From NCBI GenBank assembly GCA_033856275.1, contig JAWVFJ010000033.1, positions 3,375 through 67,374 on the forward strand: a stretch of 64,000 nt of DNA, given 5' to 3'. This document shows, piece by piece, positions 36,317 through 45,129 of the stretch; position 1 is the stretch's first letter, and each line of letters opens with the position of its first letter. The notes beneath the pieces were generated by a model. It was given only the letters and a program-made list of their open reading frames with translations, was not told the origin of the DNA and did not search any database. The stretch comes from VRUE01 sp033856275 (GTDB lineage Bacteria > Actinomycetota > Thermoleophilia > Solirubrobacterales > 70-9). The position numbers were made by a program, and so were the translations under genes.

Positions 36317-37531
36317 ATGATCAACCTAGAGATACCGAAGAAGTTCAAGCCCCTTGCCAACCAAGCAAACCAGGTCGCGACCGAGGTCTTCCGGCCGATC
36401 TCGCGCAAGTACGACGAGGCCGAGCACTCCTACCCCAAGGAGCTCGACATGCTCGCCTCGCTGATCGACGGCATGAATGAGGGAAGCGAGATCGGCGGCG
36501 CCGGCGCCGCCGGTGTGCGCCGCGAATCGAACGGAAACGGCGACGGCGGCAACCGCAACGGCTCCAACCTCTCCACCGTACTCGGCATCATCGAGCTCTG
36601 CTGGGGCGACGTCGGCCTGCTGCTCTCGATGCCCCGCCAGGGCCTCGGCAACTCGGCGATCGCCTCGGTGGCGAGCGACGAGCAGCTGAAGCAGTACGGC
36701 GGTAAGTGGGCGGCGATGGCGATCACCGAGCCCGAGGCGGGCTCCGACTCGGCCGCGATCCGCACCACGGCTGAGCTCGACGGCGACGAGTACGTGCTCA
36801 ACGGTGAGAAGATCTTCGTCACCTCGGGCGACCGCGCCGACCTGATCGTCGTCTGGGCCTCGCTCGACCGCTCCCAGGGGCGGGCGGCGATCAAGTCGTT
36901 CATCGTCGAGCGCGACAACCCGGGCCTGAAACTCGACCGGCTCGAGCACAAGCTCGGCATCCGCGCCTCCGACACCGCCAACTTCACCCTGCAGGACTGC
37001 CGGGTGCCGAAGGAGGCGTTGTTGGGGGATCCCGAGATCGACGTCAAGGCCGGCTTCGGCGGGGCGATGCAGACGTTCGACAACACGCGGCCGCTGGTCG
37101 CCGCGATGGCGGTCGGCGTCGCCCGGGCCTCCCTGGAGGAGGCGCGCGTGCGGCTCGAGGAGGCCGGGGTCGAGATCGACTACGACACGCCGGCGCTCTC
37201 GCAGTCCGCGGCCGCGGCCCGCTACCTCGAAATGGAGTCCGACTACGAGGCGGCGCTGCTGCTCACCCTGCAGGCGGCCTGGATGGCCGACAACGGCAAG
37301 CCCAACTCGCTGCAGGCCTCGATGGCGAAGGCAAAGGCGGGGCGCACCTGCGTCGACGTCGCGCTCGGCTGCGTCGAGCTCTGCGGCAGCATCGGCTACG
37401 GCGAGAACGAGTTGCTCGAGAAGTGGGCCCGCGACGCCAAGATCCTCGACATCTTCGAGGGGACCCAGCAGATCCAGCTGCTGATCGTGGCCCGGCAGTT
37501 GCTGGGAAAGTCGTCCAGCGAATTGCGGTAA
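36317..37531 (+). CDS. Acyl-CoA dehydrogenase
   Basis: This 404-residue flavoenzyme has AMAITEPEAGSDSAAIRT for FAD and substrate contacts, LNGEKIFVTSG, and the catalytic-base Glu in ILDIFEGTQQIQ. It oxidises acyl-CoA to trans-2-enoyl-CoA, passing electrons to ETF. A Gly/Asn-rich insert (residues about 55-80, GVRRESNGNGDGGNRNG) interrupts the N-terminal helical domain, probably a surface loop. AAAGGAG lies upstream, 15 bases after the previous dehydrogenase; a heteromeric pair is possible. Confidence 0.92.
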   Translation: MINLEIPKKFKPLANQANQVATEVFRPISRKYDEAEHSYPKELDMLASLIDGMNEGSEIGGAGAAGVRRESNGNGDGGNRNGSNLSTVLGIIELCWGDVGLLLSMPRQGLGNSAIASVASDEQLKQYGGKWAAMAITEPEAGSDSAAIRTTAELDGDEYVLNGEKIFVTSGDRADLIVVWASLDRSQGRAAIKSFIVERDNPGLKLDRLEHKLGIRASDTANFTLQDCRVPKEALLGDPEIDVKAGFGGAMQTFDNTRPLVAAMAVGVARASLEEARVRLEEAGVEIDYDTPALSQSAAAARYLEMESDYEAALLLTLQAAWMADNGKPNSLQASMAKAKAGRTCVDVALGCVELCGSIGYGENELLEKWARDAKILDIFEGTQQIQLLIVARQLLGKSSSELR

Positions 37532-37620
37532 CCAGGGCCGTCAAGCGACACGCCCCGGCGAAACAAGCTCAAGGAACAGCCGGCTCTCCTTCTCGAGCTT
37601 CGTAGGGCAGACTGGCGGGC

Positions 37621-39099
37621 GTGAACTTCATCGATGAGATGGAGCGGTCTCCGGCTTCGCGGCTGGGGATCGTTGCGGTGGATTCCGAAGGGAACCGGCG
37701 GGACTGGTACTTCGGCGAACTGATTGCTTGCTCGGCTGGGCTTTCGGGAGCCTTTGTGGCTCGGGGGGTGCAGCGTGGTGATGTGGTGATGACGCTGGTG
37801 GGCAATCGCATCGAGTGGGTGCTCTCTCTGCTGGCCTGCTGGCGGATGGGGGCGGTGGCGCTGCCCTGCAGCACGCAGCTGCGTCGGCAGGATCTGGCGC
37901 TGCGGGTGGCAGCCGCTGACCCGAAGCTCTGTGTTGGCGAGGACGCGCTACTGACCGAACTGCCCGCTGGCATGGGGACGATGACGATGGATGAGGTCAC
38001 CGCTGCGCTCGACGAGGATCTGCCTCAGGAGACGCCGGCCCCGATCGAAGCGATGGATTCCGAGGACCCTGCCCTGATCGTCTTCACCTCCGGCACTACC
38101 GGTGAGCCGCGCGGCGTCGTCCACGCCTACCGCTACCTGCTTGGCCAACAGGCCCAAGCGGAGCACTGGCTCGGCTCGCGCAAGGGCGAGCTGGTTTGGT
38201 GCACGACCTCTACCGGCTGGTCGAAGTCGGCACGCAACGTCTTCCTCGCCCCTTGGCTGACCGGTGCCGCGGCGGTGATCCATGACGGTCGCTTCGAGCC
38301 CGCCGAGCGGCTTGACTTCGCCGAAGCGCTCGGCGTCAACGTGCTCTGTCAGGCACCAACCGAGTACCGCATGCTGGCTAAGCGCGCGGCCCTGCGGCGA
38401 CTGCCCAAGCTGCGCCGGATGGTCTCGGCCGGCGAGCCACTGGAGGCGGAGACGGTCGCCGCCTTCAAGGAGGCGACCGGGCTGGAGCCAGCCGACGGTT
38501 ACGGCCAGACCGAGACCGGCCACATCAGCGGCAACCTCTGCGGCGAGCCCGTTCGCCATGGATCGATGGGCAAGCCCCTGCCTGGCCTCGAGATCCGCAT
38601 CGTGCCTGTCGAGGGAACAGGCGGCGCGGGATCGACGGCCGGCGAACTGCAGCTGCGCGCCGCCTCCTCCCCCACCTTCTTCTCCCGCTACCTCGACGGC
38701 GAACGCTTCGAGGGCGAGTGGTGGCCAACCGGCGACCTCGTCCGCAAGGACGCCGACGGCTACCTCTACTTCGAGGGCCGCGACGACGACATCATCCTCT
38801 CCTCCGGCTACCGGATCGGTCCCTTTGAGGTCGAGTCCGCCCTGCTCTCACATCCCAACGTCGCCGAAGCAGCAGCTGTCGCCGCCCCGGACCCCGAGCG
38901 CGGTTCCGCGGTGCGGGCGATCGTCGTGCCCCGCGAGCGCGAGCCGAGCGAGGAACTGGCCCGCGAGTTGCAGGAACACTGCAAGCGCGAGACGGCCCCC
39001 TACAAGTTCCCCCGCATCGTCGAGTTCGCCACCGAGCTGCCGAAGACGAGCAGCGGCAAGATCAGGCGGGCTCAGCTGCGTGGGGAGCTGAATGCCTAG
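37621..39099 (+). CDS. Acyl-CoA synthetase (AMP-forming)
   Basis: This 492-residue ANL-family ligase activates a carboxylic acid with ATP and CoA. Visible motifs are IVFTSGTTGEPRG (P-loop), GYGQTETG, YFEGRDDDIILSSGYRIGP (hinge) and PKTSSGKIRR with the catalytic Lys near the C-terminus. The form is closest to medium-chain acyl-CoA synthetases. GTG start. It lies 89 bases after the dehydrogenases and would supply their acyl-CoA. Its stop shares CTAG with the opposing gene. Confidence 0.9.
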   Translation: MNFIDEMERSPASRLGIVAVDSEGNRRDWYFGELIACSAGLSGAFVARGVQRGDVVMTLVGNRIEWVLSLLACWRMGAVALPCSTQLRRQDLALRVAAADPKLCVGEDALLTELPAGMGTMTMDEVTAALDEDLPQETPAPIEAMDSEDPALIVFTSGTTGEPRGVVHAYRYLLGQQAQAEHWLGSRKGELVWCTTSTGWSKSARNVFLAPWLTGAAAVIHDGRFEPAERLDFAEALGVNVLCQAPTEYRMLAKRAALRRLPKLRRMVSAGEPLEAETVAAFKEATGLEPADGYGQTETGHISGNLCGEPVRHGSMGKPLPGLEIRIVPVEGTGGAGSTAGELQLRAASSPTFFSRYLDGERFEGEWWPTGDLVRKDADGYLYFEGRDDDIILSSGYRIGPFEVESALLSHPNVAEAAAVAAPDPERGSAVRAIVVPREREPSEELARELQEHCKRETAPYKFPRIVEFATELPKTSSGKIRRAQLRGELNA

Positions 39100-40499
39100 A
39101 GCGCCTCGGCGACGTCGACCGGCCGGCCCAGGTGGTAGCCCTGGGCCATATCGACACCGTATTCGCGCAGCATCTGCGCGGTGACGTCGTCCTGCACGTA
39201 CTCGGCGATCGTCGCCTTGCCGAGACCGCGGGCGATCTGGACTATCGCCTGGACGGTGAGCTGATCGGCGTCGCTGTTGGGCATGTCGCGCACAAAGGAG
39301 CCGTCGATCTTGATCAGGTCGAAGGGGATGCTCTTCAGGTAGTGGAACGGGCCGAAGCCGGCCCCGTAGTCGTCGATCGCCACCTGGCAGCCAAACTCGG
39401 TGATGCGGTCGGCAAAGCCAGCCGCCGCTTCGTAGTTGTGGACCCGTGCCGTCTCGGTGATCTCGAAGGTGCAGCGCGCTGGGTCCGCCTCGCCCTCGTC
39501 GAGGCGGCGCTCGATGAATTCGAGCACGGAGAGGTCGGCGACGGAAGCGCCGGAGAGGTTGACGTGCAGCGAGACGGGATCGCCACCCTGCTCGCGCTCG
39601 GCGAGCAGCTCGAGTGCCTGGACGACGACCCATCGATCCAGCTCCTGGACCATGCCGGAGCGCTCGGCGGCCTCGATGAACGAGGCCGCCGGCAGCAGCT
39701 CGCCGTTCTCGCCGGTCATCCGCAGCAGCAGCTCGTAGCGCTCGATCCCACCCGAGGCGAGGCTGCGGATCGGCTGTGTGTGCAGGCTGAGGCGGTCGTG
39801 GGTGAGCGCGTCGCGGATTCGGGCGCTGGTCGTCTGGCGGCGTTGCTGCAGGCGCTGTGGCTCGCCGGGATCCTGGAAGAGGGCGATCTGGTTGCGTCCA
39901 TCCTCCTTGGCCCGGTACATCGCCTGGTCGGCGGCGACCAGCACTGCCTCGGCGCCGATCCCGCGCTCGCCGCCGAACATCGTGATGCCGACGCTGATCG
40001 TCGCCGTCTCGGTGTCGAGGCCGGCGGCGGCGTGCTCGGCGACCTGGGCGCGCAGATCCTCGCCAAGCTGAAGGGCGCCGGCGGTGTCAGTCTGCGGCAT
40101 CAGCACAGCGAACTCATCGCCGGAAAGACGGGCGACGATGTCTGTGGTCCGCACCCGCTCGCGCATGATCGCGGCGATGTGGCGGATCAGGTTGTCGCCG
40201 GCGTGATGACCATTCGAGTCGTTGATCGCCTTGAGACCGTCGATGTCGATGATCATCACAGCGCCCTGGCCACCGTAGCGGGCGCTGAAGGAGACGTACT
40301 GGTCGAGCTCCGCACGAAAGCGGCGGCGGTCGAGCAGGCCCGTGAGCGAGTCGTGATCGGCGATGTAGCGCAGCTCAGCCTCGGTCTTCTCGGCCTTGGC
40401 AAGCGCTTCGTCGATGACCTTGCGGTCTTCGGAATCGAGCTTGGCAAGCACCGCTTCGATCGCCGGATCGCTCTGAATGGGCAGTCCCTCTTTCGCCAC
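39096..40499 (-). CDS. GGDEF-EAL protein (c-di-GMP synthesis/breakdown)
   Basis: The product has 467 residues. After a 40-residue helical lead, the GGDEF domain (about 43-205) carries SGDEF in RLSGDEFAVLM instead of GGDEF, a change tolerated in some active cyclases. The EAL domain (about 225-465) has ELL in YELLLR, with the other phosphodiesterase residues intact: NLSG, EITE, IDDYGAGF, KIDGSFV, AEYVQ, QGYHLGRP. Phosphodiesterase activity is likely. No membrane or sensor domain is present, so it is cytoplasmic. It may govern the surface polysaccharide or collagen, which is inference. Confidence 0.92.
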   Translation of the reverse strand: MAKEGLPIQSDPAIEAVLAKLDSEDRKVIDEALAKAEKTEAELRYIADHDSLTGLLDRRRFRAELDQYVSFSARYGGQGAVMIIDIDGLKAINDSNGHHAGDNLIRHIAAIMRERVRTTDIVARLSGDEFAVLMPQTDTAGALQLGEDLRAQVAEHAAAGLDTETATISVGITMFGGERGIGAEAVLVAADQAMYRAKEDGRNQIALFQDPGEPQRLQQRRQTTSARIRDALTHDRLSLHTQPIRSLASGGIERYELLLRMTGENGELLPAASFIEAAERSGMVQELDRWVVVQALELLAEREQGGDPVSLHVNLSGASVADLSVLEFIERRLDEGEADPARCTFEITETARVHNYEAAAGFADRITEFGCQVAIDDYGAGFGPFHYLKSIPFDLIKIDGSFVRDMPNSDADQLTVQAIVQIARGLGKATIAEYVQDDVTAQMLREYGVDMAQGYHLGRPVDVAEAL

Positions 40500-40649
40500 C
40501 TACAGAAGTTAGAACTTTCGGCGGAACTTCGGATTGGCTCTCAGGCGTGGGCCCCCGAATGCGTACGAATTTCATCTACCTGGTATTGCCAATAGTTGGC
40601 GTCTAGTTGTCCACGGGTGGTGTCGAGCCGCCGTGGGTAGTGTGAGGCC

Positions 40650-42617
40650 ATGGCTAACCGCCTCGCCCGGGAGACCAGTCCCTACCTGCTCCAGCACCGT
40701 GGGAACCCGGTGGACTGGTACCCGTGGGGCGAGGAGGCACTGACCCGTGCCCGCGAGAAAGACCGCCCGATCCTGCTCTCGGTGGGGTACTCCGCCTGCC
40801 ACTGGTGCCACGTGATGGAGCGCGAGTCCTTCGAGGACCCCGAGACCGCTGCCTATATGAACGAGCACTTCGTCAACGTCAAGGTGGACCGCGAGGAGCG
40901 TCCCGACGTCGACGCCCTCTACATGGAGGCGGTGCAGGCGATCAGCGGCCAGGGCGGCTGGCCGATGACGGTCTTCCTCGACCCCGAGGGCGTGCCCTTC
41001 TACGGCGGCACCTACTTCCCCCCCGATGAGGGACACGGCATGCCGAGCTTCCGCATGGTGATGGAAGCGGTAGTGGGAGCCTTCGCGGGCAAGCGCGAGG
41101 AAATCAAGCAGCGGGCGCCCGAGATGCGCGCCCGCCTCGCCGCGATCGGCCAGATAGAACCAGTAAGCGAGGCTCCCGAGGCAGCCCAGCTGGAGGAAGC
41201 GGTGGCACGGCTGCGCGACGTCGCAGACCTGGAGCGCGGCGGCTTTGGCGGGGCGCCGAAGTTCCCGCCGGCGACCGCGATCGAGCTGCTGCTCAGCTGC
41301 GGCGAGCGGGAGATTTCCGAGCTGACGCTCGATGCGATGCTCGCCGGCGGCATCTACGACCAGCTCGGTGGCGGCTTCGCCCGCTACTCAGTCGATGCCG
41401 CCTGGCTCGTCCCCCACTTCGAGAAGATGCTCTATGACAACGCCCTGCTCGCCCGCGCCTATCTGCACGGCTGGCAGGTCTTCGGCCACGGGCGTTACCG
41501 GCGGGCCTGCGAGGAGACACTCGACTGGGCGCTGCGGGAGATGCGTGGCCCCGAGGGTGGCTTCTACTCCGCCCTCGATGCCGACTCCGAGGGCGAGGAG
41601 GGCCGCTTCTACGTCTGGACACCGGACCAGATCCGCGCCGTACTCGGCGACGGCGCCGAGGCGGTGCTTGACTACTACGGGGTCAGCGAGCGCGGCAACT
41701 TCGAGGGGCGCAACATCCTGCACCTCGCCCGTGGGGCCGATGCCGCTGAGCCCGAAGGCTTGGGTGAGATGCGCCACGCGCTCTACGAGGCCCGCGGCGA
41801 GCGCGTCTGGCCGGGGCTCGACGACAAGCGCCTCACCGCCTGGAACGCGCTGATGATTACCGCCCTTGCCGAGGCCGGCGCCGTGCTCCAGCGCGACGAC
41901 TACCTCGACGCGGCGCGGGCGTGCGCCGACTTCGTCTGGGGTGAGCTGCACGATCCCAACGGCAACCTGCTGCGCACCTACAAGGACGGCCGCGCCCACC
42001 TCAACGCCTATCTAGAGGACCACGCCTTCCTGCTCGAGGCACTGCTCACGCTCTACGAAGCGAGCTTCGAGCCCGAGTGGTTCGAGCGTGCCCGGTCGCT
42101 CGCGGACATCCTGCTCGACCGCTTCGCCGACGCCGAGCGCGGCGGCTTCTTCTCCACCTCAGACGACCACGAATCGCTGATCGCCCGCCGCAAGGAGATC
42201 GGCGACCACCCGATCCCGTCGGGCAATTCATCCGCCGCATTCGGCCTGCTCCGCCTCGCCGCCCTGACCGGCGAGCGCCGCTACGAACGGGCAGCCGAAG
42301 GGGTCTTTCGCCTCTTTGCCCGCCCCGCCGGCCAGCACCCCGAGGCCTTCGCCCACCTGCTCAGGGCAATCGACTTCCGCCTCTCGCCGACCAGGGAGGT
42401 GGCCCTAGTGGGCGACGACCTGGCGGAGCTGGCAGCCACGGTCCGCTCCGAGTTCCGCCCCCACCTCGTCCTCGCCGGAGGTGCCGAGGGGAGCGAGCAA
42501 CCGGAGTTGCTCGCGAACCGCCCGACGATCGACGGCCAGACGGCCGCCTACGTCTGCGAGGGCTTCGCCTGCAAGCAACCGGTCGCCGACGCCCCCTCGC
42601 TGAGCGCCCTGCTCTGA
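40650..42617 (+). CDS. YyaL/SSP411-type thioredoxin-fold protein (DUF255)
   Basis: The 655-residue protein has an N-terminal thioredoxin-like domain (about 1-165) with SACHWCHVMERESF, the CxxC-like motif of the family, and GWPMTVFLDPEG. An (alpha/alpha)6-barrel of N-acylglucosamine epimerase or cellulase type follows to about 600. Family members are widespread but their biochemical role is not settled. It stands alone after a 150-base upstream region. Confidence 0.9.
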   Translation: MANRLARETSPYLLQHRGNPVDWYPWGEEALTRAREKDRPILLSVGYSACHWCHVMERESFEDPETAAYMNEHFVNVKVDREERPDVDALYMEAVQAISGQGGWPMTVFLDPEGVPFYGGTYFPPDEGHGMPSFRMVMEAVVGAFAGKREEIKQRAPEMRARLAAIGQIEPVSEAPEAAQLEEAVARLRDVADLERGGFGGAPKFPPATAIELLLSCGEREISELTLDAMLAGGIYDQLGGGFARYSVDAAWLVPHFEKMLYDNALLARAYLHGWQVFGHGRYRRACEETLDWALREMRGPEGGFYSALDADSEGEEGRFYVWTPDQIRAVLGDGAEAVLDYYGVSERGNFEGRNILHLARGADAAEPEGLGEMRHALYEARGERVWPGLDDKRLTAWNALMITALAEAGAVLQRDDYLDAARACADFVWGELHDPNGNLLRTYKDGRAHLNAYLEDHAFLLEALLTLYEASFEPEWFERARSLADILLDRFADAERGGFFSTSDDHESLIARRKEIGDHPIPSGNSSAAFGLLRLAALTGERRYERAAEGVFRLFARPAGQHPEAFAHLLRAIDFRLSPTREVALVGDDLAELAATVRSEFRPHLVLAGGAEGSEQPELLANRPTIDGQTAAYVCEGFACKQPVADAPSLSALL

Positions 42618-42618
42618 T

Positions 42619-45129
42619 ATGGATGCAGGACCCGTGCGAGGCTCCCTCTTCACCTTCGCCGCCGGTCGTCGCTCTAAGTGGATCGTCTTCGCGATCTGGT
42701 TCGTGGTGATCTTCGTCGCCGCCGGCCCGGCCAACCTGCCGGGGAAGTTCGAAGACGCGGAAAGCAACGAGGCGACGTCCTACCTGCCCGGGGACGCCGA
42801 ATCGACCCACGCGCTGAAGGCAACCGAGTCGTTGCAGAACGGCGAAATCGCTCCCGCGGTGATCGTCTTCCGGCGCGACTCGAGCCTGACTTCCGCTGAT
42901 CGCCAGACGATCCTCGCGGACGTTCGGAAGATGACCGCAAAGCGCTTCCCCGGTGTGATCCCCGACGGTGCGACGGCCGCCGCGGGCGGTAAGCCGCGGG
43001 CCTCTGCTCCCGCAGAGGAAAAGGGGTTGCCGTCCAAGTGCGGCGGGCCCACCACCACCGTCCCCGGCCAGCCGCCCGACTATGCGCCGTTCGTCGGCCC
43101 GACCTGCTCGAAGGACGGCAAAGCGGCAATCGTCACCGCATACATCAAGGGCAACGGCGAGGGCGAACGGATCGTCGACCCGGTGAAATATTGGCGCGAC
43201 CAGATTTCCAGCGAAGAAGGCGGCCTCGAAGTGAAGATCACGGGCGGCGCCGGCTTCTCGGCCGACGCGATCGAAGTCTTCGAAGGCATCAACGGGACGC
43301 TGCTGCTGGCGGCTCTCAGCCTGGTGATCTTCCTGCTGATCGTCATCTACCGCTCGCCGATGTTCTTCCTGATCCCGCTGGTGGCGGTCATGTTCGCCGA
43401 GCTCCTCTCGCGCTCGCTCGGCTACGGGCTGACTGAGCTCGGCGTCACGGTCAACGGCCAGTCGAGCTCGATCATGTCGGTCCTTGTCCTCGGCGCGGGC
43501 ACCGACTACGCCCTGCTGCTCGTCTCCCGCTACCGCGAGGAGCTCCATCACACGGTCGACAAGCACGAGGCGATGCGGACCGCGCTCGCCTCGGCGGGCC
43601 CGGCGATCTTCGCCTCCGCCGCGACGGTGATCGCGGCCCTCTTCTGCCTGATGCTGGCAAAGGTCAACGGCACCGCCGGCCTCGGCCCGATCGCCGCGAT
43701 GGGGATCGCCTGCGCGGCGCTCTCGATGCTCACCCTGCTGCCGGCCCTGCTGACGATCTTCGGCCGCCGCGCCTTCTGGCCCTTCGTCCCCCACACGCCC
43801 GAGACCGCGCCCAGCGCCGACGCCATCTCGGAGCGGGCGCGGGCGAAGATCGTCGAAGGCGGCGCCTTCGGAGCAATCGCCAGGATCGTCCTCGCCTGCC
43901 TGGCCGTGCTGGTGCTGCTGCCCCTGGTCCTGGTCAACTGGCTGCTGCGCCGCCTCAGTGGCCGCCGGATCCCCTCACTGATCGTTGGTCCGCTGGACCG
44001 GGCGGTCTTCACCCCCTACGAGCTGCGCCGGCGCCGGCTCGAGCACGCCGCCGACGCCACCCACGGCTTTTGGGCGAAGCTCGGTGAGCGCATCGCCCGG
44101 TCTCCGCGTCGGGTTGTGGTCGGTTCGATCGCCGTCCTGCTGATCCTCTGCGGCGGCTTCGCCTTCTTCTCAACCGAACTGACCAGCGAAGACACCTACC
44201 GCAGCGAAGTCGAATCGGTAGAAGGCCAGCACCTGCTCAACAAGAGCTTCCCGGCGGGTACGACTGCCCTCACCGACATCGTCGTTCCCAAACGTGCGGA
44301 AGTACCGGCGGTGCGGGCGGCGATGTCCAAAGTCGACGGAGTCGAGGCGATCTCGCAACCGGTGGCGGAGGGACGGCCCGGCACCCTGGTCCAGGCCACG
44401 CTCGAACCCAACCCCTACTCGACCGACGCCTTCGACCTGGTCGAACCGATCCGCGACGCCGTCCACCGCGCCTCGCCCGAAGCGCTGGTCGGCGGGCCGA
44501 CCGCGGTCGAATTCGACGTCCGCGACGCGGCCGGCTCGGACTCGATCCTGATCCCACCGCTGATCCTGTTTGTCGTCTTCCTGATCCTGATCGGCCTGCT
44601 GCGTGCCGTGGTCGCGCCGCTGATCCTGATCGGCACGGTGATCCTCAGCTTCCTCGCCGCGCTCGGAGTCGGCTACTTCGCCTTCGAATTCATCTTCGAC
44701 TTCCCCGGCTCGGACCCCTCGCTGCCACTTTTCGCCTTCGTCTTCCTCGTCGCCCTCGGCGTCGACTACAACATCTTCCTGATCGCCCGCGCCCGCGAGG
44801 AGACGATTAAACACGGCTCTAAACAAGGCATCCTGCGAGCCCTCGCGGTGACCGGCGCCGTCATCACCAGCGCCGGCATCGTCCTTGCCGGCACCTTCTC
44901 GGTGCTCGCCGTCCTCCCCCTCACCTTCCTCACCGAGCTCGGCTTCGTCGTCGCCTTCGGCGTCCTGCTCGACACCTTCCTCGTCCGCAGCGTCCTCGTC
45001 CCGGCGCTCGCCCTAATGGTGGGCGACAAGTTCTGGTGGCCTTCGGATCTATCGAAGGGCGGCGGCGGGCCGGCGGGCCCCGAGGGCGTCAGAGAACCGG
45101 CAGGAACTGCTCAATCTCATACGGGGTGA
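42619..45129 (+). CDS. MMPL-family RND transporter
   Basis: This 836-residue protein follows the YyaL-type gene by one base. It has the two-repeat RND layout with an outer loop (about 35-220) containing Cys pairs, then helices 2-6. VLGAGTDYALLLVSRYREEL and FVFLVALGVDYNIFLIARAREE carry the Asp-Tyr proton-relay pairs. It probably exports a lipid or small hydrophobic compound. It is larger than the other MMPL here, with a middle cytoplasmic stretch (about 390-490). The last 41 bases overlap glnA on the other strand. Confidence 0.9.
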   Translation: MDAGPVRGSLFTFAAGRRSKWIVFAIWFVVIFVAAGPANLPGKFEDAESNEATSYLPGDAESTHALKATESLQNGEIAPAVIVFRRDSSLTSADRQTILADVRKMTAKRFPGVIPDGATAAAGGKPRASAPAEEKGLPSKCGGPTTTVPGQPPDYAPFVGPTCSKDGKAAIVTAYIKGNGEGERIVDPVKYWRDQISSEEGGLEVKITGGAGFSADAIEVFEGINGTLLLAALSLVIFLLIVIYRSPMFFLIPLVAVMFAELLSRSLGYGLTELGVTVNGQSSSIMSVLVLGAGTDYALLLVSRYREELHHTVDKHEAMRTALASAGPAIFASAATVIAALFCLMLAKVNGTAGLGPIAAMGIACAALSMLTLLPALLTIFGRRAFWPFVPHTPETAPSADAISERARAKIVEGGAFGAIARIVLACLAVLVLLPLVLVNWLLRRLSGRRIPSLIVGPLDRAVFTPYELRRRRLEHAADATHGFWAKLGERIARSPRRVVVGSIAVLLILCGGFAFFSTELTSEDTYRSEVESVEGQHLLNKSFPAGTTALTDIVVPKRAEVPAVRAAMSKVDGVEAISQPVAEGRPGTLVQATLEPNPYSTDAFDLVEPIRDAVHRASPEALVGGPTAVEFDVRDAAGSDSILIPPLILFVVFLILIGLLRAVVAPLILIGTVILSFLAALGVGYFAFEFIFDFPGSDPSLPLFAFVFLVALGVDYNIFLIARAREETIKHGSKQGILRALAVTGAVITSAGIVLAGTFSVLAVLPLTFLTELGFVVAFGVLLDTFLVRSVLVPALALMVGDKFWWPSDLSKGGGGPAGPEGVREPAGTAQSHTG

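Noticed and set aside
40572..41036. Minus strand 154-residue frame opposite the YyaL-type start
   Set aside because: It runs antiparallel through the conserved CHWCHVM domain and its own promoter region, and has no recognisable feature.
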